This document shows positions 28,371 to 39,415 of a DNA stretch of 64,000 bases, in pieces (the first letter of the stretch is position 1; each line of letters opens with the position of its first letter). A model generated the notes under the pieces. It ran no database searches, had not been told where the DNA came from, and saw only the letters and a program-made list of their open reading frames with translations. Origin of the DNA: Hirudinaria manillensis (taxonomy: Eukaryota; Annelida; Clitellata; Hirudinida; Hirudinidae); assembly GCA_034509925.1 (NCBI GenBank), contig CM067538.1, positions 5,930,778-5,994,777 of the forward strand, given 5' to 3'. The translations under genes and the position numbers were made by a program.

Positions 28371-28694
28371 GTGACAATGGCCAGCCAATTACCATCCAGT
28401 GCTTCGAGACTCAGGGCATGTCTGAACTGCAAACTACTCAAAAGTCAGCAACAATTCGAACAAGACGGTTGCGACAATTGCGACAAGTACTTCAACTTGA
28501 AGGCGAGACGCGACCACATCGACGACTACACTTCGTTCAGGTTTAGCGGCGTTGTGGCGATAGTCAAACCTGCCGAAAGTTGGGCGAGAAAATGGCAGAA
28601 AATGGACGAGAGTTGCGTTCCGGGGGTCTACGCGAAAGACGTTTTCGGGATTCTCAGTCCTTCACTTGCCAAGAAGCTTCCCATGAAGAAATGA
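28371..28694 (+). CDS. SUPT4H1: Transcription elongation factor SPT4
   Basis: Single exon, 107 aa (human 117). SPT4 partners SPT5 in DSIF, which controls RNA polymerase II pausing and processivity in the nucleus. The N-terminal four-Cys zinc finger is intact: C17, C20, C34 and C37 in RLRACLNCKLLK and FEQDGCDNC. The NGN-binding part follows (SFRFSGVVAIVKPAESWARK, then CVPGVYAKDVFG). The C-terminal tail beyond LAKKLPMKK is shorter than in vertebrates. Two in-frame ATGs (28371 and 28377) are possible starts. AATAAAAG at about 28738 is a likely polyadenylation signal. It is transcribed away from the pseudokinase gene across a 0.5-kb AT-rich spacer that may hold a shared promoter. Confidence 0.95.
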   Translation: MTMASQLPSSASRLRACLNCKLLKSQQQFEQDGCDNCDKYFNLKARRDHIDDYTSFRFSGVVAIVKPAESWARKWQKMDESCVPGVYAKDVFGILSPSLAKKLPMKK

Positions 28695-29022
28695 AGACTT
28701 TATTTAATGCTTAAATTCATTTTATATGAATATTTAAAATAAAAGATCATACAAAATATACATCAAAATTGTTTAATATTTATTGTATTACATATTAATG
28801 ATTAACATATTAATAATAATATTAAAATAATAATAATAATAATAATAATATGCAATTATACATACATAAATAAAATAAATATAAATTAAATTAAAGATTA
28901 ATTTGAATTTTGATTTCATATGACATTTAACATGTAGTGTAAATATTCGAAATGAAAAAAAAAATTAATTAAAAAATTTTTTTAAAATTACTCTCATATT
29001 CAGAATCTTTTTTTCGACCTCG
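28695..29022. other. AT-rich spacer between SPT4 and the kinase gene
   Basis: Holds the SPT4 polyadenylation signal, a short AAT run (28827-28850) and A/T-rich filler. No gene seen. Confidence 0.6.
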
Positions 29023-29122
29023 ATGAACGCCGCCGCCATACTGCTCATCCACATCAAGTGCTCAAGTGTAGTTCAAACACCAACACAGACACATTCTCAA
29101 CTGACAAATTCCTTCACTAAAC

Positions 29123-30124
29123 ATGATGAATTCCGCCCAAACGAGAGTCTCTGGCGATTTGCTGAACCAGAGGTACCTGTTTCAGTCCATCGTTGGAGAG
29201 GGGACTTTTGGTCAAACCATGAAAGCCCTCGATACTCGGACGAACGATAAAGTGGCCGTGAAATATATCAAAGACATAACTAATGCCAGCAAGGAAGAGA
29301 TTGAGAACGAGGTTCAAATACTCAGCGCTTTGAACTGTTCTACCAAGAGAGGCAAAGAAACAATCGTTGCCTTGACGGATTTGTTCGAGGTAGACGGACA
29401 TCCGTACTATGTCTTTGAATATCTATCGTGCACGCTGGAGGTACTTTTGAAAAATAAGAAATTGAATGCCTCGGAACTGAAGTACATCGGACACGCTCTA
29501 ACGATGTCGGCTGCCTTCCTTTCCTCTATGGGAATAGTCCATGGCGACTTGAAACCGGATAACGTCATGTTCAACGAATTGGGGGAGCTGAAAATCGTAG
29601 ATTTTGGAATGTCGTTCTACGAAGACAGCCCCAACTGCGACTCGTGCCAAACTCGAGCCTACAGAGCGCCCGAGGTCTGCTTATTCCTCAAGTTCGGCTG
29701 CGCAGTCGACATTTGGAGCATAGGGTGCATATTGGCAGAGTGCTACAGTAGGAAGCCTCTCCTCAAAAGTAAAAATGAGCTCCACCATTTCGAAATGTTG
29801 GCAGAGCTCTTCGGAATGCTACCCGACGAAATGATCAAAAACTGCCCCGTCAAGTCAGGATACTTCGCAAAGGTCGACGAAATCTGGAAAATAAAAGAGA
29901 GCGGTCACCGCTTTTTCGGAGTAAAGACAAAATCCATTTCGTCGACTCTCCGCATCAAGAATAATACTCCCAACGAAATCCTATTTATTGATCTGCTCGA
30001 GAAAATGCTTCAAATTCGTCCCAGTTTGAGAATAACGGCATCTGAGGCGATAAATCACTCCTTCATCTCAGAATATTGTGACGGAAGAACTGGAAGAGTC
30101 GAACTACCATCCTTTTCGTCCTAA
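29123..30124 (+). CDS. CMGC (DYRK/HIPK-like) protein kinase, single exon
   Basis: 333 aa, one exon. Glycine loop GEGTFG (25-30), VAVK lysine K47, hinge FEYLSCTLE (98-106), catalytic loop VHGDLKPDNVMF with D142 and N147, DFG at 160-162 and activation-segment end TRAYRAPEV (178-185), then DIWSIGCILAEC. All catalytic residues are present, unlike the paralogue at 26481-27859. The R in the usual HRD is Gly in both copies. Ser/Thr specificity is inferred from HGDLKPDN. There are no other domains, so regulation is not evident. The ATG at 29123 is followed by a second at 29126. A polyadenylation signal AATAAA is at about 30250. Lack of introns, against three in the neighbour, suggests retroposition or intron loss. 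The substrate is unknown. Confidence 0.9.
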   Translation: MMNSAQTRVSGDLLNQRYLFQSIVGEGTFGQTMKALDTRTNDKVAVKYIKDITNASKEEIENEVQILSALNCSTKRGKETIVALTDLFEVDGHPYYVFEYLSCTLEVLLKNKKLNASELKYIGHALTMSAAFLSSMGIVHGDLKPDNVMFNELGELKIVDFGMSFYEDSPNCDSCQTRAYRAPEVCLFLKFGCAVDIWSIGCILAECYSRKPLLKSKNELHHFEMLAELFGMLPDEMIKNCPVKSGYFAKVDEIWKIKESGHRFFGVKTKSISSTLRIKNNTPNEILFIDLLEKMLQIRPSLRITASEAINHSFISEYCDGRTGRVELPSFSS

Positions 30125-30921
30125 ATCGCAATCGACATCTTGATTCAATCAAGTTGGTTGCATTGCCGGGCTTGTAAATGAGCGTATATATTTTTACTTG
30201 TTTACTAATCATTAGTTTTTTTATGTGATGATATTATTTATGAATGATCAATAAAAATGAGATTTTTATCACAAATATAATCTTTTCTAATGTATTTTAA
30301 TCGTGCGATATGTAATATTACTACAATTTAAAAAAAATTATGTTTTTTGATGGGGTAATTAAAAATGGTGTTTAATTTAAGAGTAATAATAGATTATGGA
30401 TAAATCAAAGTTTACCATGTATGTTAGTTTTGACTTCACTTTAAATTTCGTTCTAACTTTTTCCAACCACATGCCGTCACTCATGATTTGATACTGTAAA
30501 ATTTATTAAGCTAATTTTAGCTCTTTATTTCTAGAACTTAAGTTACTATTTGTTTTGAATATATACATAAATTAATTTGTGAGCCCTCTAGAGACACTGA
30601 GAAATGTTATAGTTAGACTCAGAAATTTCAAAAGACTGGGAGTAAAAGAAAACCTCTAATATTTGAAATCATTTTTAACTTATTTAATTTCTACAATTCT
30701 CGTTTTAAGACCAACATTATGCAAATTAACTTCGTACCGTTGACAACTGACAAATTCGAAATTTGGCTTTAGTCGAAGTTCTGCTGTCGCACATTTGCCT
30801 CATTAGTTCTGCAATTCTTTTAGCAAAAGTATCTTAATTAATTCGTGTGAAGGTTTAGTTATTTATTGCAAACTGTGTCAAGTGATCTAATTGTTGTCAT
30901 GTGGTAGGATTTCCACCTGGC
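30125..30921. other. Intergenic region before the first saposin gene
   Basis: Contains the kinase polyadenylation signal (AATAAA near 30250) and AT-rich sequence. No open frame or repeat of note. Confidence 0.6.
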
Positions 30922-30929
30922 TATAAATA
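30922..30929 (+). promoter_or_regulatory. TATA box of prosaposin-like gene A
   Basis: TATAAATA within CTGGCTATAAATACTGG, 102 bp before the start codon at 31031. The position fits a transcript start near 30955. Confidence 0.6.
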
Positions 30930-31030
30930 CTGGCCTAACTTCGTATCCTTATTCACAGAAATTCCGCACACCTTACTCTACTTAGTTAAATTTTTGCCGT
31001 TGGAAAACATTTTATCGACATCTTTAGAAT

Positions 31031-34000
31031 ATGCTGGCCTTAGGAATTATCTTGATTCTTGGCTGTAAGTGTCTAGGAATTTGCTTGGATATTTATTTTC
31101 CTTTTTTTGGCTGCGCCTTCAATTAATTTCTTATAAATAAATGAAGCCGCTTTTGAAATGAATGAAATTAGTTTCCTATAATAAATTTTAATAAGTTTAT
31201 ATTTTTTGTGGTTCCACATTCGTATTTTTGACATGATGAATGGATTTCTGCCACCATAATTACAGGAGTTTGCAGAACAAGATAGAATAAAAATTATTTT
31301 AACAAATTTAATTACTTAAATTGCAATTTAGGTCTTATTTTCAGAACACTCTTAGGGCACTGTCACTCAATTGATTTGAATGAATGATTGAGAAGCAGAT
31401 TAGATTTTCTACTTCTTAGCAGAAATTAATAAATATTTGTGAACATTTCAACTTATGTTTTTACAATAACCAATGTAAACTTAATAAATTATTAGGTTTA
31501 GCTCCGTCCCTGTCCACTCCTGACGAGTGTGCCAAAGGGGAACACTTGTGGTGCAGTAGCATCGAGAATGCAATCAAATGTTCGGCCGTCAAGCACTGTC
31601 TTGCAACCGTATGGACAAATGACATGTTGAAAGAGGTGTGTACAACCATATTTGAACATAGGTTGCTTTAGATACATTTAAAGCTTAGATATATTAGGTA
31701 TATATATATATATATAGTTAAATTTTAAATGTTTTAACATTTTATAACTTCCAAAATATCAGATTGAAGTCTGTTAATAAAGTTTGCTTTGATAAGGGGC
31801 TGGTAATTTGGTTAGTGTTAACATTAAAATGCATTGTTCATTCTCAGAATGCCTTCTTTGACAACTGTGAAATGTGTGTCAAGTTTTTCAAGAGTGCCAA
31901 GGAGTTTTTGGAAGACAAGACGATGAGGGTTTTTTTTTATTTCAGATAATTTTTCAGTATTTTCTCTAAAATATTTTGATGATTTAATTTTGCAATTTTC
32001 ACTATAAATATAAGTGATAAATGACTATAAATGACGAAAGCCATCTAATGAAGTGACTTACTCAGAATTAAATGTTTTTCCTTTTATTAAAGTTTTAATT
32101 TTACTTTCTCTTGAAATTGCATTTCCTTTTCAAACAATTATAATTCGACGTGAGCTTTGCACGTGCGCATAAGCGTTCTTTTTGAGTGCCTAACGCATCC
32201 GGACAGGATGTTAAGGCACTTCTTAATTGATAATAATTAATTATAAATATTAATTAATTTATTATAACACCCCAACTGAGGGTGCTCCATGACGCTATAT
32301 CAAACGTGACCCTTAACGACCGCCTTACCTCAGGAACGCTGCCTGTTCAGCCACCTGCATGCCTTAGCTATAATGTTGTGGTGGTTTTATTTGATTATGT
32401 ATTATAAATTAATGCAATTTCTCTTAAAATCAATAGAAAACAGTTATTTTGCTGATGAAAGAGGAAATTTGTCCTCTGTTCGGAGAATTTGAGAAAACAG
32501 TTAGTTCGACCTAGTTCTTTTTTTTTAAATTTCTTACAATTCCATTAAATCTTTAAAAATATTAGTTTTAATCCGGTCTTTAATTCACTTTATTAATGAC
32601 TTTTAAAGATTAAAAACTCACTAAAGATTCATCGTGTTTCTAACAGTGCAGAGTGGCAGTCGACCATTATGCCGACCTAATTCTGGACTTTGTTGCTTTA
32701 AAAATAGTTAGTGTCTCCGACGACGATACATAATCCACAAAAAAGTGAACCCAATGACCTTTAAGTTGCACTTAATGCACACCTCACTCTACATCTATTC
32801 ATCCACATTTGTCCCTCCAATGCCAGGATCCAAATTCAATCTGCGCCTTCTTCCACATTTGCACGGACAATGGAACAATCGTTCGACCTTTGGACCTCCA
32901 GAAGTCAGAAGAACTCGAAGGAATCAAAGGAAAGTGCGAGACGTGCAAATTCTTCATCGACGAGTTGAAAAAGTTCATCGGATCCGAACCGACGAAGGTC
33001 AGCCTAACAAATTACTTAACATTTATAATAATATATATAATATTATATAGTGTAACATAGTGTGACAGTATAATAATTTATATAAATTACAAATTACTAA
33101 ACATTTATAATAATATATATATATATAATATAGTACAATACTTTGTATAATTTATATAATATAGTATAATGTAACAGTATAATAGTTTGTATAATAATAT
33201 CTGTGTTTTGGGTACAAAGTGATTACCATTTCTTGCCCGTGGTGCAATCAATTTGAGATATTTTTGATAATAATCTGCTAATCATCTTCCTAGACATATT
33301 ATCAATGTGAATGTAAATTTTCTACGAAAAGGAGAAAATTGAGGAAGCACTGGAGCAATTGTGTGGGCTGGTGCCAGAGGCTTTTAAGAAGACCTGCGAT
33401 GACTTTGTGAAGAATTACTCTGATCTGATCATCAAGATGATTTTGAAGAACCTGGATACTCTCAAGATTTGCGAGGCTATGCACTTCTGTCCGGATGGTG
33501 AGGGCGGATGCCCGAAGAAAGCAGGTGAAAGGAACTTTCTTTATTTTGAAGTAGCTTGTCAGAAGTCTTTTTCCCAGTCATTTTTCTGTTTGAATCTCAA
33601 AAAATGTTTCAAAACTGAGAAACTACAACATAAATTGCTTAAGTAGCTTCATTGTCATTAAATTTCAACTAAATTGACCAATTAGAAATGCCTTTTGTTC
33701 TTTATATCCTGGTTATCTTTAGCATTTATACTGTTGTTCCTCTAAACTCTTCTTCTTCCTCTTCTTCTTTTGCAGTAATTAACTAACTCGATGCTTAAAT
33801 GAACATCTTCAGACATGACCTCAATCGACAAGTGCGAAGTTTGCGAGATCTTCATGGGCTTCCTGGAAGGACTCCTGGAAAAGAATTCCACGGTCGATCG
33901 GATCGAGGCGGCGGCTCACAAGGTCTGCCACTTCCTGCCGTGCCAATACAGAGAATTCGTGAGGATCTTCAACTGTATTATCTTTGATAATTTCTTTTAC

Positions 34001-35121
34001 CATTTCTTGGTCAACATAAAGTTGCAATGACTCATTCTAGATGATACTGATTTATAATTGGTGCCTACAGTTGCCATATTGTTATCCTGAGTTGTTGGCA
34101 GTTCAAATCATCATTAATTAGCTTCTTTGTTTTTTTAATTTTAAACGTTTACGTCGTTATTTGCAACATTTGTTTTTGTTTCCAGTGTGACGACCTGATT
34201 GATGAGTACATGGCTCTCATCGTCAAGTCCATCGTCAACAAACTCAAACCACACGAAGCCTGTGAGGTTGGTGAACGACATTTCAATCATTTTAATCGTT
34301 GCAAGGTTTGTTGGTTTCAATCGGGAACCATGAGACGAGGAAAGAAAAATCATAATTCAATTCACACTTTGTTATTTTGTTAATTCCTATAACTTAATGA
34401 GGTTTAAATGTATTCCTTTAGTTTGCATAACTGCATTTGATGTCGCAACTGATGTTGAAGAGAGACCTGACTGATGATTTCATCTGATGTTCTCAGCAAA
34501 TACTTTAAATTGCTTGTTATTCATTTTGTAGGAAATAAGTTGTGATCGTCTTATTAATTCTACTGGGTTTTTCTACTTCACCCATTCAGCTGTTGAACAT
34601 ATGCAATGCTGAAAGTGGAAAGTTGTATTTCAAGTGTATAGCCGGTCCTAAGTACTGGTGTGCCAGCGAGGCCAATGCCAGACTTTGTGAGGTGAACAAT
34701 CTTCATTCATTCATGCATTCATTCGTTCCAAAAAAATTTCCATTTCAAAGTAAAATGTTCATTATATTACCAACAAGTCCACACATGCAATTGTGTACAT
34801 ACATAGATATACATATATATATACACAAATAAAATCATGTTGACAAAATTATATTTGTACCTAAGGAGGTGTTAAATATAACACCTTGAGTGATTGAAAC
34901 AAACAAGGTTCCATCAGCAATCACGAGAAATCGCATGAAATTCGGCCCAGACATCTTGACCTGAGAAAGTCCTAATTACATAATTATTAACTTTATACCT
35001 TTAAACATGATTTGATGTCATCATTACACCATTGCCATCACCATTACAGATCGATTGTCCATGTTTTTTTAAAATATATTTATAGGCAGAAGAACACTGC
35101 AAGAAGTTCGTCTGGACTTAA
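31031..35121 (+). CDS. Prosaposin-like precursor A (SapA - 3 SapB - SapA)
   Basis: Eleven exons: 31031-31064, 31496-31635, 31848-31928, 32437-32499, 32647-32706, 32827-32997, 33332-33524, 33813-33958, 34186-34266, 34590-34691 and 35086-35121, 368 aa. Signal peptide MLALGIILILG; N-terminal SapA domain (CAKGEHLWC, AVKHCLATVW); SapB1 from CEMC to ICAFFHIC; SapB2 from CETC to ICEAMHFC; SapB3 from CEVC to ACELLNIC; C-terminal SapA (PKYWCASEANARLC, HCKKFVW). Prosaposins are cut in lysosomes into small lipid-binding proteins that present sphingolipids to hydrolases. Each SapB has the six-Cys pattern, and SapB3 has an extra Cys (FLPC) between C3 and C4. Every join keeps frame. AATAAA at 35272 is a likely polyadenylation signal. 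Exon 4's acceptor (CAATAG) is the weakest choice. Confidence 0.9.
32120..32390. repeat. GC-richer insert with hairpin in intron 3 of prosaposin-like gene A
   Basis: An island of higher GC than its surroundings. It carries an imperfect fold-back at 32185-32220 (AGTGCCTAACGCATCC against GGATGTTAAGGCACT) and then about 110 bp of mixed sequence (32270-32385). It could be a MITE or SINE remnant. No target-site duplication was identified. Confidence 0.35.
34867..34886. repeat. Perfect 8-bp hairpin in the last intron of gene A
   Basis: AGGTGTTA and TAACACCT arms with an AATA loop. Short and isolated; function unknown. Confidence 0.4.
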
Positions 35122-35516
35122 GAAGATGAAGACGATCACCTGGAATTTTTAGATTACATTACAGGTGGCCCCTATGTAGTGCTGTTGTTCACAAACAAGT
35201 TTTTTTTTCTAGATATTTAGATATTTGTGTTCAGGTTTTTATTTTCCCTCGTTAACTATCAGCTCGTTACTAATAAAGGTGCCTAATCGATAACTCGCGA
35301 TAACGTGACGATCACAAGAATGAATACGTAATGAGTATGATGACATCGTTGATGATCAAAAGTCACGGCCTCATCTCTGCGGATAATTTATTTATAAAAT
35401 AATAATTACACATAATTACGTGGTCCGTGAAGTTACAGTCTCAGACTCAGGGGGAAGAGGGGGTAGAGGGAGGAATTCACGAGCTTGGCATGGGGTAAGC
35501 CTAGGAGGTCGTGAGG

Positions 35517-38327
35517 TCATTCAACTCCGTGGGCGAATATCATGACCAGGCCGGGCTCGAGCATCATGTCTTCGGCCATGTGTTCGTTGTCGCAAGCCAT
35601 CACGATCACGGCCTGTTTGCCTGGGAGTCAACGAAGGAGAGGAAATGGTTAATGTCGTCTTTAAAATGGCTTCTCAAATAAATGGCATGCAAAGCACAGA
35701 AAGCTGCCTATTGAGTCTGAATGGCAGGCAGCGGACTCGGTGCACTCATTGCTGAGTAGATGCAATGATTGAACAAACAAACGAAGAAAGAATGGCACGA
35801 TTGTGATCTGAGAATTATTGTGACATTAGGTGGACGAATGTTGAAAAAATAAAACAAATTAATTTAAAAAAGTGAATAATGAAAGAAACTAGCCAACTGG
35901 AAATGACTTTAAGACTGGCTAACCGGGAATGCGTTTGCAGACGTAACTCTCGTAGACCCTTCGGTTGTGTTGCCGGGCCTCCAGCGTGGCCAGGCCTGGG
36001 GGCCAGCGGCGCTCGTGGGAGTTCTCCATGAGGTCGTTGACTATGGACGGGGGGCAGCCGCACTCGATGAGCGCCCTTTTGATGACCGTCTGGAGGACTG
36101 CGTCGGGCGTGGAGATCATACCTCCCCATCTCGTCACCCGACTCATCTGCAGCGAGTTCACCCACCTCCTCACCTCCTCGGCCTCTGTGGGGGAGCTCCC
36201 CATCCTCAACTGATTCTGAGCCAAGAAGGATAAATTGATAATTGATTGGGATTGTTTTTGTTTTATAGTACTTTTCTTCCTCCTAGATTATTGCATTTAA
36301 TAATGATTAATATTTTTATTTTTAAAAGTTTAGCTGGCAAAATTTCTTCTCATGTGAAATCTGAATTAGACTAACAAAGCCGTAAGGATGCAATTTTTTA
36401 AGCCGTTTCCTTGTAAAAACAAAAAAAAACAAAAACAAAACGTTGGCTAATAATAGGTTGTAGGCTTGCCAGAGGATGTCAATGATTTATGTGTTAGTCA
36501 CAAGAGCTCAAGTCATAAAAACATCAAAAACCCTTTTGCAAATATAAAGTAAGTTCATTCATGTGAGATTTCAAAAAGGAAACAGTTTGGCGTTTGAAGG
36601 ACAACATAATGTTAAAGTGAACAAATAAAGATTAAGTGAAATTATTAAATGATGTTCCCATGGAGTTGTTAATAAACCATTATTTATTTATTTATTTGCT
36701 TATTTATTTATTTGTCAACAAAAATGGAGTTTAGTTTGAAGTTGCTCAGGATTTTTGGTTAAAATATTTGAAAGAAGGGCCTTAATAACAATTAATGTTA
36801 TTAATGAATATAATCATTAACAAATTACTACTTAAGCTGCATCCTACTAGTCCTAACCACCATAGAAGTCCATTGAAGGATTTACTAATGATTAACTAAT
36901 AGACAATGTTGATGAAGAACAGAAAGGAACTTTACCCTAAGTGCGGCCAATTCTCTCCTCAGCTCCTCGTTATGGTCCCTTACTTCTTCCATCTCCTTCT
37001 GGAGGGTTGTGATTTGGTTCTTCTGCCTGTGTGCCAGAGTCTTCAGTTCCGTGATGCAGTCGTGATTCTGAAACCAAGCGACTTTGTTAGCAAATCACTT
37101 TTCTAAAATCATGCAAAAGCAATGGTACAGATTTCCTCCTACAGATCATATGAAGCAATGCATATTTACATGAACTACATTAAATTATATTATGCAGTAG
37201 TAGTGGATAAGTGAATAGAATGAAAGCCAGTCCTGAATTAGGCTATGTTAGCTTTGATTCAAATGTTGAGGTGAGATTTAAGTTTAGTTCTGATTTTAAA
37301 AAAATTAAGGGGAAATTGAAATAATTACATTGAATTTATCTTTTGGCATGGTTAGGTCACAGCCTCTGTTGCATGTGACTGGTTTTTTTGGATTGAAGTC
37401 GCATTCCTGGAATTATAGTTGTTGGTTTTGAACAAAAATAAAAAAAAAGGATAAATATAATCGTACAAGAAATGCAATCCATAATAAATCTTAGAGTACG
37501 AGCAATAGCAAACATAAATGTGACCACAATTAAGAAAATAAGGAACCATCAACAAATGACCAAATTTGCTTGAGAACTTATAATGTTTTTGTTATTTTTT
37601 GGCTTTTCAAAACAACAATTTTTTTTATTTTAACATCATTATTCACCTACAGATAATTTATTCATGCAAACATTCAAAACTTTGATCAAATTTCCATTAC
37701 CTAAGAGCTGTCAGCCTCACCTGTAAATGTGACTGCAGCGTGTCCATCTTCAAGATCATCGGACATCCGAGTTCAGAATTCGAGCAGGTGATTTTAAGTC
37801 TCGACAGGAGGTTCCTTAAAATTCTCGGCACGGGTTTCAGCTGATTCTTTCTGAGAACGCCTCTGTCGATGGGGCACGTGGTTTGTCTTAGGAGCCAGTC
37901 GTTAATGCATGTTGAGCAAAAGGCATGTTCACAATCAGCTGCCTGGCAAAAAAGTTGTGAGAGTATTTGAAAACAAATGATTTTAATAATAAAAAATACT
38001 ACTAATAAATCTAGGTTATGTGATAAGGGACATTTGATGAAAATCTGTGATTATTCATTGTAATGCCAACCATCAATTTGTTTCTGTCCTCAAATCTGAA
38101 CATATTCTGTAACATAAGCTTAACCTAGTGTACTATATAATGTACACATCTGCATAATCTGAACATAAGTTACATAAAGTTGGCCCAAATGTTTAAAATC
38201 TGTATACAATTCACTTCGCGCATCGATTGTTATTCACCTGTACTGGATTTTCCAGAACCCCGCTGCAAATGGGACAAATCAATTCCTCGTCAACTTCTCC
38301 CTCGAATCTTCCGAGATCAAAACCCAT
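35517..38327 (-). CDS. RNF41: E3 ubiquitin ligase RNF41/Nrdp1
   Basis: Six minus-strand exons: 38327-38238, 37942-37721, 37406-37329, 37067-36936, 36215-35924 and 35620-35517, 305 aa (human 317). RNF41 ubiquitinates receptors such as ErbB3 and BRUCE and affects endosomal sorting. Domains in order: RING at about 18-56 with C18, C21, C34, H36, C39, C42, C53 and D56 (CPICSG, CEHAFC, CPID); the conserved KPVPRILRNLLSRLKITC; a TRAF-type zinc region (CDFNPKKPVTCNRGC); a coiled coil (ELKTLAHRQKNQITTLQKEM); and the substrate-binding C-terminus (SRVTRWGGMISTPDAVLQ, NSHERRWPPGLATLEARQ, ACDNEHMAEDMMLEPGLVMI). The start MGFDLGRFEG matches the family start. The protein ends FAHGVE, without the last residues of the human protein. 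All joins keep frame. Confidence 0.97.
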
Positions 38328-39415
38328 CAAAATGGCACGCAGAAGCCAAATCCCTCTCCAAAATGTTCATACAATCAAAATTGTCACGAGCAAGATTCAA
38401 ATTAAGTAACGAAACCTCATCAGCTTCAGATGAAATAAAAACCAAATAAAGGAGCGAGTAAAAACAAAGCGATTTAGAATCAAAACATGCATAATATTAT
38501 AGTTTTAAACCAATATTTCTTAAAATTTTTAAGTTACGTGACACTCAGTCAATTTCTAATAATGCTCTTTACCAGCACAAATTTTAATATTTCGAATCAC
38601 TGTTTTGAAGCCATTTTTAGAAAAGGTTATCAAAGATTTATTTAGAAGCTATTAAGAAATAATCTTCACTGGACCTAGAACAGATCAAAAATACATATAC
38701 AGATAATTTGTACGACCGTTGATATATTTTCAAATAAAATCTGGCTCGAACCTCTAGCGCGGTGCTATTAGGTGAAAGGTACAATATTTTTATGAAACCT
38801 TAAATTCTGGGAGGAGAAAATCTTTACAAAACCCATATTAATTCTAATTAGATTGCAAAGTAGCCAGCAAATGAACTTGACACCTTTTGGTTTATAATTT
38901 TCTTGACAAGAACGTATGAACATCTGGAGATTTGATGGCTGTTTCTGTTTTATTTTTAAGTGCATCTGAATTCAATTAAATTCTAATAATTTGGTGAGCA
39001 CTTGAAGTAAAAGTTTAAAACCTAGAATCCAAGTCGTTATTAAGGAACGTTAAATTTTATTTGGATGCTCTTGAAAAATTAAATTTTATAATCAAACGCT
39101 AAATAAATATGTCACTCTCGGTGTCTTGATGAAGTTTCAGTTTTATTTTTATATTCTAAGTGTTTATACCCATGAATGAAGCTATAAAGAATTTTACCGA
39201 TTTGTAGAGGCTACATTTGACTCGAAATGTACAAAGAATGAAATGTCGAAATAAAAACTATAACAAATGACTGCCAGCACCTTCACAATCATGATCACAG
39301 CGTCATCACTCTCACCATTTGTCTTTTCAAGTAAGTCCAAACAAAGCGCTTTTGCACACAAAAGAAGATTCACAAAGCCAACGAAGTTTTACCCCAGTCG
39401 GACGGGATTGACAAA

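Noticed and set aside
35965..36233. Two plus-strand ORFs of 82-88 aa
   Set aside because: Antisense to the RNF41 substrate-binding exon.
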